Assembly: GCA_017448985.1 (NCBI GenBank)
Contig: JAFSKL010000017.1
Span: 57,599-121,598, forward strand
Reading direction: 5' to 3'
Origin: Paludibacteraceae bacterium
GTDB lineage: Bacteria; Bacteroidota; Bacteroidia; Bacteroidales; Paludibacteraceae
DNA length: 64,000 bases
Position 1 is the stretch's first letter. Every line of letters starts with the position of its first letter. Under the pieces are notes generated by a model, which saw only the letters and a list, made by a program, of their open reading frames with translations, ran no database searches and was not told the origin of the DNA. Positions 16,725 to 24,978 of this stretch are shown in pieces. Made by a program: the position numbers and the translations under genes.

Positions 16725-17753
16725 ATGGCTAGAATACTCGTTACAGGCGGAACAGGCTACATAGGCTCGCACACATCAGTCGAACTGATGCAACAGGGCT
16801 ATGATGTGACCATCGTGGACAACTTGAGCAATTCATCCATCGATGTGCTCGATGGAATCGAAGCAATCGTGGGTCGCAAGCCCGAGTTCGCCAACATAGA
16901 CTGCGGTAATTTCATGGATTTGGACAGTGTGTTCAAGACCTATCCGGATATCGTCGGTGTTATCCATTTTGCAGCAAGCAAAGCTGTCGGTGAATCCGTC
17001 GAAAAACCGCTTCTCTATTATCGCAACAACCTCGGAAGCCTTGTCACGCTGCTCGAGGTGATGAAACTGCATGGAGTGCTGAACCTCGTTTTCTCGTCTT
17101 CCTGTACCGTCTATGGTCAGCCGGACAAGGCGCACTTGCCGGTAGATGAAACGGCGCCGATACAAACGGCTCTCTCGCCCTATGGCAACACCAAGCAGAT
17201 CAACGAGGAGATCATTCGCGATGAAGCCCATGCGGACGCTAATCTGCATGCAACCATCTTGCGCTATTTCAATCCTATCGGCGCACATCCTTCCGCACAT
17301 ATAGGCGAATTGCCCAACGGCGTACCGCAGAACCTCCTGCCGTTCATCACACAGACCGCCGCAGGACTCAGACCCGAATTGCGCGTCTTTGGCGATGACT
17401 ACAACACGCCTGACGGCTCCTGTATACGTGATTATATCTATGTCGTGGACTTGGCCAAAGCCCATGTGAAAGCTATCGATCGAATGCTCAATGTGGCGGA
17501 TCGCGAACAAGTGGAAGTGTTCAACCTCGGTACCGGAACAGGTCTGAGCGTGCTGACGCTGATTCGTGAGTTCGAGGCAGCAACAGGCGTCAAGATTCCG
17601 TTTACTATTGTCGGCAGAAGGGAAGGCGACATCGAACAGGTATGGGCTGCTCCCAAGAAAGCCAACGAAGTGCTTGGCTGGAAAGCAGACACGCCTATCC
17701 GTGACGTCCTTGCCTCCGCATGGAAATGGGAGAAACATATCCGCAATATATAA
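16725..17753 (+). CDS. galE: UDP-glucose 4-epimerase
   Basis: Short-chain dehydrogenase-fold epimerase interconverting UDP-glucose and UDP-galactose with bound NAD. The 342-aa product has the glycine motif GGTGYIG (8-14), the FAASKAVGESV block, SSSCTVYGQP and catalytic Tyr-x3-Lys in SPYGNTKQ, followed by LRYFNPIGAH and IRDYIYVVDLAKAH, all GalE hallmarks. Length is normal. It starts 4 bp after the nucleotidyltransferase stop and lies 37 bp before manA, separated by a small 14-bp direct repeat. Confidence 0.95.
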   Translation: MARILVTGGTGYIGSHTSVELMQQGYDVTIVDNLSNSSIDVLDGIEAIVGRKPEFANIDCGNFMDLDSVFKTYPDIVGVIHFAASKAVGESVEKPLLYYRNNLGSLVTLLEVMKLHGVLNLVFSSSCTVYGQPDKAHLPVDETAPIQTALSPYGNTKQINEEIIRDEAHADANLHATILRYFNPIGAHPSAHIGELPNGVPQNLLPFITQTAAGLRPELRVFGDDYNTPDGSCIRDYIYVVDLAKAHVKAIDRMLNVADREQVEVFNLGTGTGLSVLTLIREFEAATGVKIPFTIVGRREGDIEQVWAAPKKANEVLGWKADTPIRDVLASAWKWEKHIRNI

Positions 17754-17788
17754 ATTGTACATCGTAAATTGTACATCGTAAATTATTA
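17754..17788. repeat. 14-bp (2x7) direct repeat before manA
   Basis: GTACATCGTAAATT is present twice in tandem between galE and manA. Confidence 0.8.
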
Positions 17789-17790
17789 CT

Positions 17791-18789
17791 ATGCTTTATC
17801 CTTTTAAATTCAAGCCGCAATTGTTCCACAAACTGTGGGGAGGACATACCATTGAGAAATGGTACGACCATGTGCCCGCTGACTTTGAGAATGTGGGCGA
17901 AGCGTGGGTCATCTCCGATATCGAGAAGTATCCGACCGAGGTGGTGAATGGCTCCCATGCAGGCGACTCGTTGCAGGACTTGCTCGAAGTCTATATGGAC
18001 GAACTGGTCGGCGGGAAAGTATATGACGTGTTCGGAAACCAGTTTCCGCTGTTGATGAAGTTCATTGATGCGGCGGACGACTTGTCCATTCAGGTGCATC
18101 CCGACGATGAGTTTGCGCTCGAGCACGAGAAATGTCCGGGCAAAACGGAGATGTGGTATGTGCTGCCTTCCAAAGGCGATTCGGCTATTTATCTCGGTTG
18201 GAACCAGCATATGAACGTGTCGCTTATCCATGCGGCCATTAACGACGGTTCGTTGGCCAATTACCTGCGTGAGTACCATGTGCACGAAGGTGATGTGGCT
18301 TTCATCCCTGCAGGAACGGTTCATGCCATGCGGCGGGATACCATCGTGGCGGAGATACAGGAGAACTCGGACATCACCTATCGCCTTTATGACTACAATC
18401 GGGTAGGTAATGACGGCAAGAAACGACCGCTCAAACTGGATAAAGCCCTGCAAGTGATGGACTTTTCGCCGGAAAACGAAGCGTCCGTCGTTCGTACATC
18501 ACCTCGTATTGACGGCGTGGTTAACCTCAAGCAATGCCCGTATTTCACCACGAACCTGCTTTGTCCGAAACATCCCATTCAGCGGGATTATGCACCCTTG
18601 GACTCGTTTGTCGCTTTCATGTGTGTGGAAGGATCTTGCGATATACAGGCATTGGACTGCGAGACCCCGGAAAACAGTACTGTGGCCATGCGTACCGGCG
18701 AAGCGGTACTGATACCGGCTTGCCTTAACGACATAGTCATCACACCGCATGGCGAGTGCAAACTGCTGGAGATATATGTAGAACTATAA
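17791..18789 (+). CDS. manA: Mannose-6-phosphate isomerase, class I
   Basis: Zinc enzyme interconverting mannose-6-phosphate and fructose-6-phosphate, supplying mannose for glycans. The 332-aa cupin-type product has KPQLFHKLWGG near the N-terminus, the zinc-binding LSIQVHPDDEFALEHE and GKTEMWYVL segments, and FIPAGTVHAM. Length fits the short class found in Firmicutes and Bacteroidetes. It closes the sugar-nucleotide cluster and is followed by a bidirectional terminator. Confidence 0.93.
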   Translation: MLYPFKFKPQLFHKLWGGHTIEKWYDHVPADFENVGEAWVISDIEKYPTEVVNGSHAGDSLQDLLEVYMDELVGGKVYDVFGNQFPLLMKFIDAADDLSIQVHPDDEFALEHEKCPGKTEMWYVLPSKGDSAIYLGWNQHMNVSLIHAAINDGSLANYLREYHVHEGDVAFIPAGTVHAMRRDTIVAEIQENSDITYRLYDYNRVGNDGKKRPLKLDKALQVMDFSPENEASVVRTSPRIDGVVNLKQCPYFTTNLLCPKHPIQRDYAPLDSFVAFMCVEGSCDIQALDCETPENSTVAMRTGEAVLIPACLNDIVITPHGECKLLEIYVEL

Positions 18790-18790
18790 G

Positions 18791-18816
18791 AAAAGAGGCG
18801 CAAGGCCTCTTTTTTA
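18791..18816. terminator. Bidirectional terminator between manA and rsmD
   Basis: AAAAGAGGC/GCCTCTTTT-type stem around GCAA, with A-run and T-run on either side, located between convergent genes; it overlaps the rsmD stop codon. Confidence 0.85.
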
Positions 18817-19371
18817 TTGGAAGAACGAGAAATATACGCTTCCGTACGAGCGTGTCTCCACATGTCGTAGATGATGCAGAAAACTGGTGTCCTTCCCATG
18901 CTCGATCACAAGCCATCCGCCTTCTTTAAGAATACAGTCTGAATTCTGACCGCTGACGTCTGACGGCTTCAAAATGATATCCGGCAGAGTAGGTAACTCC
19001 TCCAAGGCATAAGGCGGGTCAGCAAAGATAAGGTCATAACGCGTACGGCATGTATTGAGAAACTTAAAAACATCGCTACGAATCACGCTCAAATTGCGGA
19101 TACCGAGTTGTTTGCAGCAGGCTATAATCCAATTCTGCTGCACATGGGCAATCTCGACAGCCGTCACCGAACGCGCGCCACGACTCACACACTCAATACC
19201 GATACCGCCTGTTCCAGCAAAGAGATCCAACATATCGATTCCTTCAAAATCCATTCGGTTATTGAGCAGATTGAACAGGCTCTCCTTGGCAAAGTCGGTC
19301 GTCGGCCTCGCTGTTATATTTTTAGGGGGCGACAGTCGCCGCCCCCCATATATTCCGGAAATGATCCGCAT
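18814..19371 (-). CDS. rsmD: 16S rRNA (guanine966-N2)-methyltransferase
   Basis: Methylates G966 of 16S rRNA during 30S assembly. The 185-aa product starts with MRIISGIYGGRRL, has the SAM-binding MLDLFAGTGGIGIE and the catalytic DPPY motif (near residue 117), and fits the RsmD length. The stop is embedded in the terminator shared with manA. A gene for a membrane-anchored protein lies 28 bp upstream on the same strand, so they may form one transcript from the promoter at 20200. Confidence 0.93.
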   Translation of the reverse strand: MRIISGIYGGRRLSPPKNITARPTTDFAKESLFNLLNNRMDFEGIDMLDLFAGTGGIGIECVSRGARSVTAVEIAHVQQNWIIACCKQLGIRNLSVIRSDVFKFLNTCRTRYDLIFADPPYALEELPTLPDIILKPSDVSGQNSDCILKEGGWLVIEHGKDTSFLHHLRHVETRSYGSVYFSFFQ

Positions 19372-19398
19372 GGCAATCTTGCTCCGGTTCTAAACCGG

Positions 19399-20163
19399 TT
19401 ATTCCCAGTTACCGGCGTTGTTGTTCGGAGCAAAGACATCACCCACCTTCAAGCCCGGATAATGCTCCAGTTTGGTCTCACGGTCAACAAGGTTAACCAA
19501 CTCCTGCTTGTTCAGGTCACTCAGATAGCTCTCAAACGGAGCACGAGCCTCGAACAGCGGAACACGGATACCCTGGCTGGTCTTGTAGTCGTTGTTGACC
19601 TCCAACTCGAAACGCTTGCCCTCGCTGAACGGAATCTCTACGATTACATCAATCGACTGCTCGTCATACTCGCCTTTGTACAGCGATTGAAGCATGTTCA
19701 GCTCGATCGTGTCACGACGGAAACCGGACAAACCGTTCTTCTTCACATCCGCGTCGTTAGCCCAGATATACGCATAGAGCGCATCATTGTCCTCAAACGA
19801 CAGATTCCTGTTCTTCAGCGCTTTCTTCTTTGCCTCGTTCAGGATCTTAACAGCTTTGTGCTCGGTCAAACCGGCCTCCAACTGCTTGTCTGTCAGACTT
19901 CCTTCCTTCAACACCTCTTTCTTCGGAGCCGTCTTCAGGAAAAGGAGCAAAGAGTCATGGTCAGCGGTAAAACGGCCTTTCTGATGGTGGAATTCCACCT
20001 CAGCGGTACGCAGATCGACCAAATGTTTGATAACTGTCACCTCTCGTTGAGCACGCGTATTCTCAAACTGAATCGGGGTGGTTACACTCTGCACGCAGAA
20101 AATGACCATCACAATTGCTGCGATGCTCAGCGCGCAAATTACAATAAGTCTTGTTGCTTTCAT
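19399..20163 (-). CDS. Membrane-anchored protein, unknown function
   Basis: The 254-aa product has one N-terminal membrane segment (about residues 6-25, LIVICALSIAAIVMVIFCV) and a soluble, charged remainder presumably on the outer face of the inner membrane. Near residues 45-62 it has a pattern of T-A-E-V-E-F-H-H-Q-K-G-R-F that recurs in bacterial pseudopilin-like proteins, but I cannot assign it with confidence. It has its own strong promoter (minus strand TAACTTTG at 20207-20200) and is followed by rsmD. Function not recognised. Confidence 0.72.
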   Translation of the reverse strand: MKATRLIVICALSIAAIVMVIFCVQSVTTPIQFENTRAQREVTVIKHLVDLRTAEVEFHHQKGRFTADHDSLLLFLKTAPKKEVLKEGSLTDKQLEAGLTEHKAVKILNEAKKKALKNRNLSFEDNDALYAYIWANDADVKKNGLSGFRRDTIELNMLQSLYKGEYDEQSIDVIVEIPFSEGKRFELEVNNDYKTSQGIRVPLFEARAPFESYLSDLNKQELVNLVDRETKLEHYPGLKVGDVFAPNNNAGNWE

Positions 20164-20199
20164 TATCGGTAAAATTTAATAGTTTTCCAAAATTCGCCG

Positions 20200-20232
20200 C
20201 AAAGTTACAAAAATATTTTGATATATGCAAAA
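20200..20232 (-). promoter_or_regulatory. Promoter of the membrane-anchored gene
   Basis: On the minus strand a TTTGCATATATC -33 region is followed by TAACTTTG at 20207-20200, about 37 bp before the start codon. Confidence 0.8.
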
Positions 20233-20256
20233 ATTTGTGAAAAATAATCGCATTTA

Positions 20257-20288
20257 TTTGTATAAATAGAATTTTTTCACTAAATTTG
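20257..20288 (+). promoter_or_regulatory. Promoter of the rel gene
   Basis: TTTG (20257-20260), 20-bp spacer, TAAATTTG (20281-20288); start codon at 20312. Confidence 0.82.
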
Positions 20289-20311
20289 CAGCGTTTTTTG
20301 GTAAGAACGAT

Positions 20312-21745
20312 ATGGAAGACAGCAATAAAGTCCTATTTTCGATACTCAATGAGCGCTTGGAACTCCTTCGTCAATTGGACGCGGAGGGTGACTCGGATCG
20401 TCGTCGGCACATCGCCAAAGAGACGCAGACGCTCCATGCCCCGATGGCTCACAGGCTCGGTCTCTATCAGATCAAAACCGAGATGGAAGATCTGGCGCTT
20501 AAGTTCCTCGATTATGACACCTATAAATATATCGCGCACGCGTTAAGCGCGAAGAAAACGGAACGCGAGGACTACATAGCGCGGTTTATCGCACCGCTTG
20601 AGGCCAAACTGAAAGACGCGGGATTCACTTTTACTATCAAGGGACGCCCGAAGTCCATTCATTCAATTTATCACAAAATGCAGGCGCAGCATTGTGATGT
20701 GGACCGAATCTACGATTTGTTTGCCATCCGCATCATCCTGGACTCGCCGTTGGAAAAAGAAAAATCGGACTGCTGGCAGGTCTATTCGCTCATCACGGAT
20801 ATCTTCCCGCCTAACCCCAAGCGTCTGCGCGATTGGCTTTCTGTGCCCAAAGAGAATGGGTACGAGTCGTTGCACACTACCGTTTTGGGGCCCGACAAAC
20901 GCTGGGTGGAAGTGCAGATCCGTACGAAACGAATGGACGAAGTGGCCGAACAAGGCGTGGCTGCACACTGGTCGTATAAAGGAGTCAAAGGCTCTATTGT
21001 CCAGCGTTCCGGCGATGTGTTTGTCTTCACGCCTACAGGCGATTTGCGGCGTCTGCCGGAAGGTGCTACGGTATTGGATTTTGCGTATTCGATACACAGC
21101 GAAGTCGGCTCGCACTGTGTCGGCGGAACTATTCGCAATCAGAATGTATCCATCCGGCAGAAGCTGCAGAACGGCGATCAGGTCGCTGTTTTGACATCGC
21201 CCAACCAGCATCCCAATGCCGATTGGCTCAATTTTGTGGCTTCGTCCAAAGCGAAAAACAAGATTCGTCAGGCACTCAAAGAACAGGAATACAAGTCTGC
21301 GTCGGAAGGCAAAGAGATGATCGAACGCCGCTTCAAGAATTGGAAACTCGAATACACCGAAGCCGACATCACCCGCATGGCGCTCAAACTGGGTTACAAA
21401 GAGGTGAGCGACATGTATCAGTCACTCGCTACCGGCAAGGAAGATATCCAGCGTCTGCGAGAAGTGCTTACCGAAGTGGACGAGACACCTGTCGTGCGCG
21501 AACATACGGAGTATGTGGACCGAAGCGACCTCAAAGGCTTGGCCATTGAAGTGGACATGAATGTCAAGAATGTGGACTTCAACCTCTCCAAGTGTTGCAA
21601 TCCGCAGCCCGGAGATCCTATTTTTGCCTTCGTTTCTGTACTCAAAGGTATCCGAATTCATCGTATCGACTGTCCCAACGCCGATGATATCCGTGCGCGC
21701 TATCCATATCGTGTCCTGCCTGCCCGCTGGGCCAAGAAAAGTTAA
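20312..21745 (+). CDS. RelA/SpoT-type (p)ppGpp synthetase lacking HD and ACT domains
   Basis: The 477-aa product aligns to a long Rel protein only from the end of the HD domain onward (KETQTLHAPMAHRLGLYQIKTE, residues 36-56). The synthetase core is intact: GRPKSIHSIYHKM (111-123), the DRIYDLFAIRIIL block with its Asp, ENGYESLHTT (181-190) and EVQIRT (200-205). A TGS domain (about 233-295) and the CC-rich zinc-finger region (KCCNPQPGD...HRIDCPN) follow, and the protein stops before the ACT domain. The missing N-terminal domain normally hydrolyses (p)ppGpp, so this enzyme should synthesise but not degrade the alarmone. The promoter 24 bp upstream shows the short form is the expressed form. Confidence 0.88.
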   Translation: MEDSNKVLFSILNERLELLRQLDAEGDSDRRRHIAKETQTLHAPMAHRLGLYQIKTEMEDLALKFLDYDTYKYIAHALSAKKTEREDYIARFIAPLEAKLKDAGFTFTIKGRPKSIHSIYHKMQAQHCDVDRIYDLFAIRIILDSPLEKEKSDCWQVYSLITDIFPPNPKRLRDWLSVPKENGYESLHTTVLGPDKRWVEVQIRTKRMDEVAEQGVAAHWSYKGVKGSIVQRSGDVFVFTPTGDLRRLPEGATVLDFAYSIHSEVGSHCVGGTIRNQNVSIRQKLQNGDQVAVLTSPNQHPNADWLNFVASSKAKNKIRQALKEQEYKSASEGKEMIERRFKNWKLEYTEADITRMALKLGYKEVSDMYQSLATGKEDIQRLREVLTEVDETPVVREHTEYVDRSDLKGLAIEVDMNVKNVDFNLSKCCNPQPGDPIFAFVSVLKGIRIHRIDCPNADDIRARYPYRVLPARWAKKS

Positions 21746-21773
21746 TTTTTAATTCTTAATTTTGAATTTTTAA
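21743..21773. repeat. Period-7 AATTCTT-type repeat before recR
   Basis: AATTTTT/AATTCTT heptamers run to the recR start codon. Confidence 0.75.
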
Positions 21774-22394
21774 TTGTCTGACTACCCAAGCATAGTATTG
21801 GAGCAAGCGGTTAACCAAATGGCCTCTTTGCCGGGAGTAGGGAAGCGAACGGCCCTGCGTTTGGTCCTGCATTTGCTACGGCAGTCGGACCAGGACGTCG
21901 AGGCTTTTGCAGGCGCTTTCACACGCCTCAAAAAGGACATTGTCTATTGCCGGGAGTGCCATAACATATCCGATTCGGACATCTGTCCCATTTGCGCTTC
22001 GACGCGTCGTGACCATACTACGATTTGTGTCGTGGAGAATGTGCAGGATGTCATGTCCATTGAGAATACCGGCCAATATACCGGCGTGTACCATGTGCTC
22101 GGAGGAGTCATCTCGCCGATGGAAGGAATCGGACCCAAAGACATCGAAATCGATTCGCTGGTCGAGCGCGTGGCTAAAGAGGAGATACGGGAAGTCATTC
22201 TCGCCCTGCCTACGACGATGGAAGGCGACACCACGAACTTCTATATCTACCGCCGCTTGCAAAATGCACAGTTACAGCAACTTCCGTGCATCTCGCAGAT
22301 TGCTCGCGGAGTAGCAGTCGGCAATCAACTCGAATATACGGACGAGATAACGCTCGGACGCTCTATTGTTAACAGAACTGAATTCAAAGCTTAA
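21774..22394 (+). CDS. recR: Recombination protein RecR
   Basis: RecR acts with RecO to load RecA at gaps. The 206-aa product has the N-terminal helix-hairpin-helix ([17 protein letters not shown]), the zinc motif [16 protein letters not shown] and the Toprim domain ([26 protein letters not shown]). Length is normal. The best start is TTG at 21774 (giving MSDYPS); there is no ATG before the conserved LPGVGKR, and the repeat array directly abuts it. It follows rel by 28 bp and is likely co-transcribed. Confidence 0.92.
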   Translation: MSDYPSIVLEQAVNQMASLPGVGKRTALRLVLHLLRQSDQDVEAFAGAFTRLKKDIVYCRECHNISDSDICPICASTRRDHTTICVVENVQDVMSIENTGQYTGVYHVLGGVISPMEGIGPKDIEIDSLVERVAKEEIREVILALPTTMEGDTTNFYIYRRLQNAQLQQLPCISQIARGVAVGNQLEYTDEITLGRSIVNRTEFKA

Positions 22395-22395
22395 T

Positions 22396-22830
22396 ATGGA
22401 ATCAATCATCAAAAAACTCAATTGGATCTATTACGGCCAGATGGTCATCGCACTCATTGTGCTGTCGGCCATGTATTATGCCTTCTCCAAAGGCTTGTAT
22501 GAACCCCTTGACCGCATGTCGCAAACGGGACAAATGGTACAGTATATCATCATTTTTGATGCCCTGCTGACCATTCCGCTGGGCTTGTATATCGTCAAGT
22601 ATTTCAAGCCGCAGACGCCGGAAAAGTACTTCAAACTGGCCGCAACACGAATCCTCCTGGTCAGCAACTCCATGCCGCTGGGCATCTTTGCCTTCTATTG
22701 GATGGGAGGCTATAAATCCATGCTCTGGGTAGCCGCCATCGCTGCTATAGCCTGGTATTTCTCCAAACCGACCCTCGGCAAGATGGAGGAAGAAATGAAA
22801 CCCCAAGACCCCAACGAAGAAACCTATTAA
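22396..22830 (+). CDS. Small integral membrane protein, unknown function
   Basis: The 144-aa product has about four membrane spans (around residues 10-28, 50-70, 85-103 and 108-122) and a charged C-terminal tail. The start ATG at 22396 overlaps the recR stop (22392-22394) almost directly, implying the same operon. I do not recognise a named family. A longer in-frame start lies inside recR and is not preferred. Confidence 0.72.
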   Translation: MESIIKKLNWIYYGQMVIALIVLSAMYYAFSKGLYEPLDRMSQTGQMVQYIIIFDALLTIPLGLYIVKYFKPQTPEKYFKLAATRILLVSNSMPLGIFAFYWMGGYKSMLWVAAIAAIAWYFSKPTLGKMEEEMKPQDPNEETY

Positions 22831-22979
22831 TTAATTTTATACCTCCAACTGGCTAGGAGGAGTCCTACATCGGGATGTAAACCAAGCCGAAGGCTGTTTG
22901 CAGACCGAAGAGCGAGGGCAAGGCGTAGCGCTATCACAAGGGCAGAGCCCGCAGTCGCGCGAGCCTTAGCCAGCAGCGT
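22831..22979. other. Hairpin-rich spacer
   Basis: CTGGCTA near 22850 can pair with TAGCCAG near 22970, enclosing smaller hairpins (TACATC/GATGTA, AGCC/GGCT, GGGC/GCCC). This could be a folded leader for the HAD gene or another mobile hairpin repeat; no ORF. Confidence 0.4.
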
Positions 22980-23405
22980 ATGATTATTGCTTGTGATTTT
23001 GACGGGACGATTGTAACCCACGAGTACCCGAAAATAGGCAAACCCATTCCGTTTGCCATTCAGACCTTGAAAAAACTGCAGGAAGAGGATCATCACCAGA
23101 TCATCCTTTGGACCGTGCGGGAAGGTGAACTGCTGCAAGAGGCCTTGGACTATTGCAAAAGCAAAGGTCTCGAGTTCTATGCCGTCAATTCCAATTATCC
23201 GGAGGAAGAACCGGAACATCACACGGCTCGCAAACTGGTAGCCGATCTCTGGATTGATGACCGTAACTTAGGCGGTCTGCCCGATTGGGGAATCATATAT
23301 AATATGATTCATACCGGCCATCCTTTTGAACCCGCCCCGCAAGGCAACATGGAGGACCTCAGCCGCAAAAAGAAAAAAGGCTTCTTCAGTAGCCTGTTTG
23401 ACTAA
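22980..23405 (+). CDS. Small HAD-like phosphohydrolase
   Basis: The 141-aa product starts directly with the HAD nucleophile motif IIACDFDGTIV (catalytic Asp 6 and Asp 8), has IILWTVREGELL (motif II Thr) and ends with KLVADLWIDDRN, which supplies the acidic motif. It is a cap-less, minimal HAD. A lysine-rich tail (RKKKKGFF) follows. Substrate unknown. It stands between a hairpin-rich spacer and an 11-bp repeat array. Confidence 0.8.
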   Translation: MIIACDFDGTIVTHEYPKIGKPIPFAIQTLKKLQEEDHHQIILWTVREGELLQEALDYCKSKGLEFYAVNSNYPEEEPEHHTARKLVADLWIDDRNLGGLPDWGIIYNMIHTGHPFEPAPQGNMEDLSRKKKKGFFSSLFD

Positions 23406-23421
23406 CACACTCATCCAAAAC

Positions 23422-23510
23422 ACGGAAACGACACGGAATCAACACGGAATCGGGTCGTGGTTAAGTAAGGGTTAAATAGGGATTAAGTAAGGGTTAAACC
23501 GTATCACCGA
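23422..23510. repeat. 11-bp and GGGTTAA-type degenerate repeats
   Basis: CACGGAA recurs every 11 bp three times (about 23422-23454), then TTAAGTAAGGG and TTAAATAGGG words repeat up to about 23500. Part of the short-repeat family seen throughout the window. Confidence 0.65.
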
Positions 23511-23529
23511 ATGACAACAACAACGAACC

Positions 23530-24012
23530 ATGGTACATCTGCGTAAAATAGAGCCTTCCGATCTTCCATTTCTTTATCAATGGGAGAACGATGCCTCCGT
23601 TTGGGCGGATGGCAGCAACCATAATCCCTTGTCCCAGCAAGATCTCCGCGCCTACATCGAGTCCACTACCGGCGATATCTACCGTGACAGCCAATTACGC
23701 TTGATCATTGAGAACGAAGGAGTCACCTGCGGTTGTATAGATTTATTCGACTTTGACCCGCGCAATCGTCGTGCCGCACTTGGCATGTACATCGCTCCGG
23801 AGTTTCGTGGCAAAGGAGTGGGGAAGCAAGCCTTGCAAGCACTCGAGCAATATGCTTTCGGTCACCTCAATCTCCGCGTCCTCTATGCCGTTATCGCCGC
23901 AAACAATATCGCGTGCTCAGCGCTGTACCGTGACGCCGGTTACACTCCTTCCTCTCCACTAAAGGGCTGGATTCTGGAGTCAGATGCACTCATTTGGATA
24001 AAAAATCAATAA
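23530..24012 (+). CDS. GNAT-family N-acetyltransferase
   Basis: The 160-aa product has the GNAT fold: the N-terminal LRKIEPSDLPFLYQWEND and the acetyl-CoA-binding motif A, MYIAPEFRGKGVGKQALQAL, followed by VIAANNIACSALYRDAGY (motif B). The RimJ/RimL-like subgroup is likely from the DLPFLYQWEN start. Substrate (amine of a protein, antibiotic or metabolite) cannot be told. An intrinsic terminator lies a few bases after its stop. Confidence 0.87.
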   Translation: MVHLRKIEPSDLPFLYQWENDASVWADGSNHNPLSQQDLRAYIESTTGDIYRDSQLRLIIENEGVTCGCIDLFDFDPRNRRAALGMYIAPEFRGKGVGKQALQALEQYAFGHLNLRVLYAVIAANNIACSALYRDAGYTPSSPLKGWILESDALIWIKNQ

Positions 24013-24016
24013 AAAT

Positions 24017-24049
24017 GGCATACACTCTTGTGTATGTCATTATTTTTTT
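24017..24049 (+). terminator. Terminator after the GNAT gene
   Basis: CATACAC/GTGTATG with a TCTT loop, followed by a T-run (24043-24049). Confidence 0.75.
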
Positions 24050-24050
24050 G

Positions 24051-24058
24051 TAATTTTG
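24051..24058 (+). promoter_or_regulatory. -7 element of the small exported protein gene
   Basis: TAATTTTG, about 39 bp before the ATG at 24097; the -33 region overlaps the preceding terminator (CTTGTG). Confidence 0.6.
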
Positions 24059-24096
24059 TGCCCGATTTCGTGAATAACGGAAAAATGTTCAGAAAT

Positions 24097-24492
24097 ATGA
24101 AAAAAATTCTTGTTCTTTTTGCGGCCGTTTTGACGGCTTATACCATGAAGGCCGCTGACAAAATGACGTTTGTCATTGAGGGACCTGAGGATACCTATAA
24201 TCAGATTCGTATTGTCAACGAGACATCAATCGATGCTTTCACTTGCCGTGTCGTAACGCTCAAAGGTGACGACGAAGTTGCTTCCGTATATGGCATCTAT
24301 AGTCTCAAATCCAGACTGGACGAGGACTCGAATACCAACCGCATTGACAGAGGCACCAAAATAGGTGTTCAGATGATGAAGGACTTTGAGGGTGAACTGA
24401 GTTTTGATGTGGAGTACAAAGATCGTCCTTTCTTTGATTATATCGTCATTCATCTCCGTGACAAAGTAAGCGGATTTGAAGACAAACTGTAA
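24097..24492 (+). CDS. Small exported protein, unknown function
   Basis: The 131-aa product begins MKKILVLFAAVLTAYTMKA, a typical signal peptide, followed by an acidic beta-rich domain (MTFVIEGPEDTYNQIRIVNE, VASVYGIYSL). No lipobox. The ATG at 24097 is chosen because the longer ORF would start before the promoter. It precedes the methylmalonyl-CoA epimerase gene by 35 bp on the same strand and may share its transcript. Family not recognised. Confidence 0.72.
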   Translation: MKKILVLFAAVLTAYTMKAADKMTFVIEGPEDTYNQIRIVNETSIDAFTCRVVTLKGDDEVASVYGIYSLKSRLDEDSNTNRIDRGTKIGVQMMKDFEGELSFDVEYKDRPFFDYIVIHLRDKVSGFEDKL

Positions 24493-24527
24493 GAATCTTA
24501 TTAATAACAAAATAAATATTACACATT

Positions 24528-24941
24528 ATGAAACCTACACACATTGAGCATTTAGGTATCGCTGTTCCGAGTCTGGAAGAGGCGATGCCGTTCTTCGAGT
24601 TCCTCTCCGGTGGCAAATGCTACAGCATTGAGGAAGTGGCAGACCAGAAAGTTAAAACGGCTTTCTTTAAGGTCGGCGAAGTAAAAATCGAACTTCTCGA
24701 GCCGACCAGCCCGGAGTCCACTATCGCTAAGTTCATTGAGAAAAACGGAGGTCGCGGTGGCGTCCACCACGTGGCTTTCAACGTAGAGAACGTGGCTGAT
24801 GCACTCGCAGAATGTGAAGCTGCCGGTATCCAACTCATCGACAAGGCTCCCCGCAAAGGCGCTGAGAACCTGATGATTGCCTTCCTTCACCCGAAGAGCA
24901 CAAAAGGCGTATTAACTGAATTGTGCCAGCAACCCAAATAA
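24528..24941 (+). CDS. mce: Methylmalonyl-CoA epimerase
   Basis: Interconverts (2R)- and (2S)-methylmalonyl-CoA, linking methylmalonyl-CoA mutase to the decarboxylase. The 137-aa VOC-superfamily product has two beta-alpha-beta modules with metal ligands in IEHLGIAV (His), GGVHHVAFNVEN (His) and KGVLTELCQ (Glu). It heads the mmd cluster on the same strand, which strongly supports this assignment over other glyoxalase-fold enzymes. Confidence 0.94.
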   Translation: MKPTHIEHLGIAVPSLEEAMPFFEFLSGGKCYSIEEVADQKVKTAFFKVGEVKIELLEPTSPESTIAKFIEKNGGRGGVHHVAFNVENVADALAECEAAGIQLIDKAPRKGAENLMIAFLHPKSTKGVLTELCQQPK

Positions 24942-24978
24942 TTCTTAATTTTTAATTCTTAATTTTTAATTTTGAATT
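24942..24978. repeat. Period-7 AATTCTT/AATTTTT repeat before mmdA
   Basis: Five heptamers AATTCTT, AATTTTT, AATTCTT, AATTTTT, AATTTTG up to the mmdA start. Confidence 0.85.

Noticed and set aside
19108-20172. 354-aa plus-strand ORF over rsmD and the membrane-anchored gene
   Set aside because: Runs antisense through two genes with clear signatures or a promoter; no recognisable domain.
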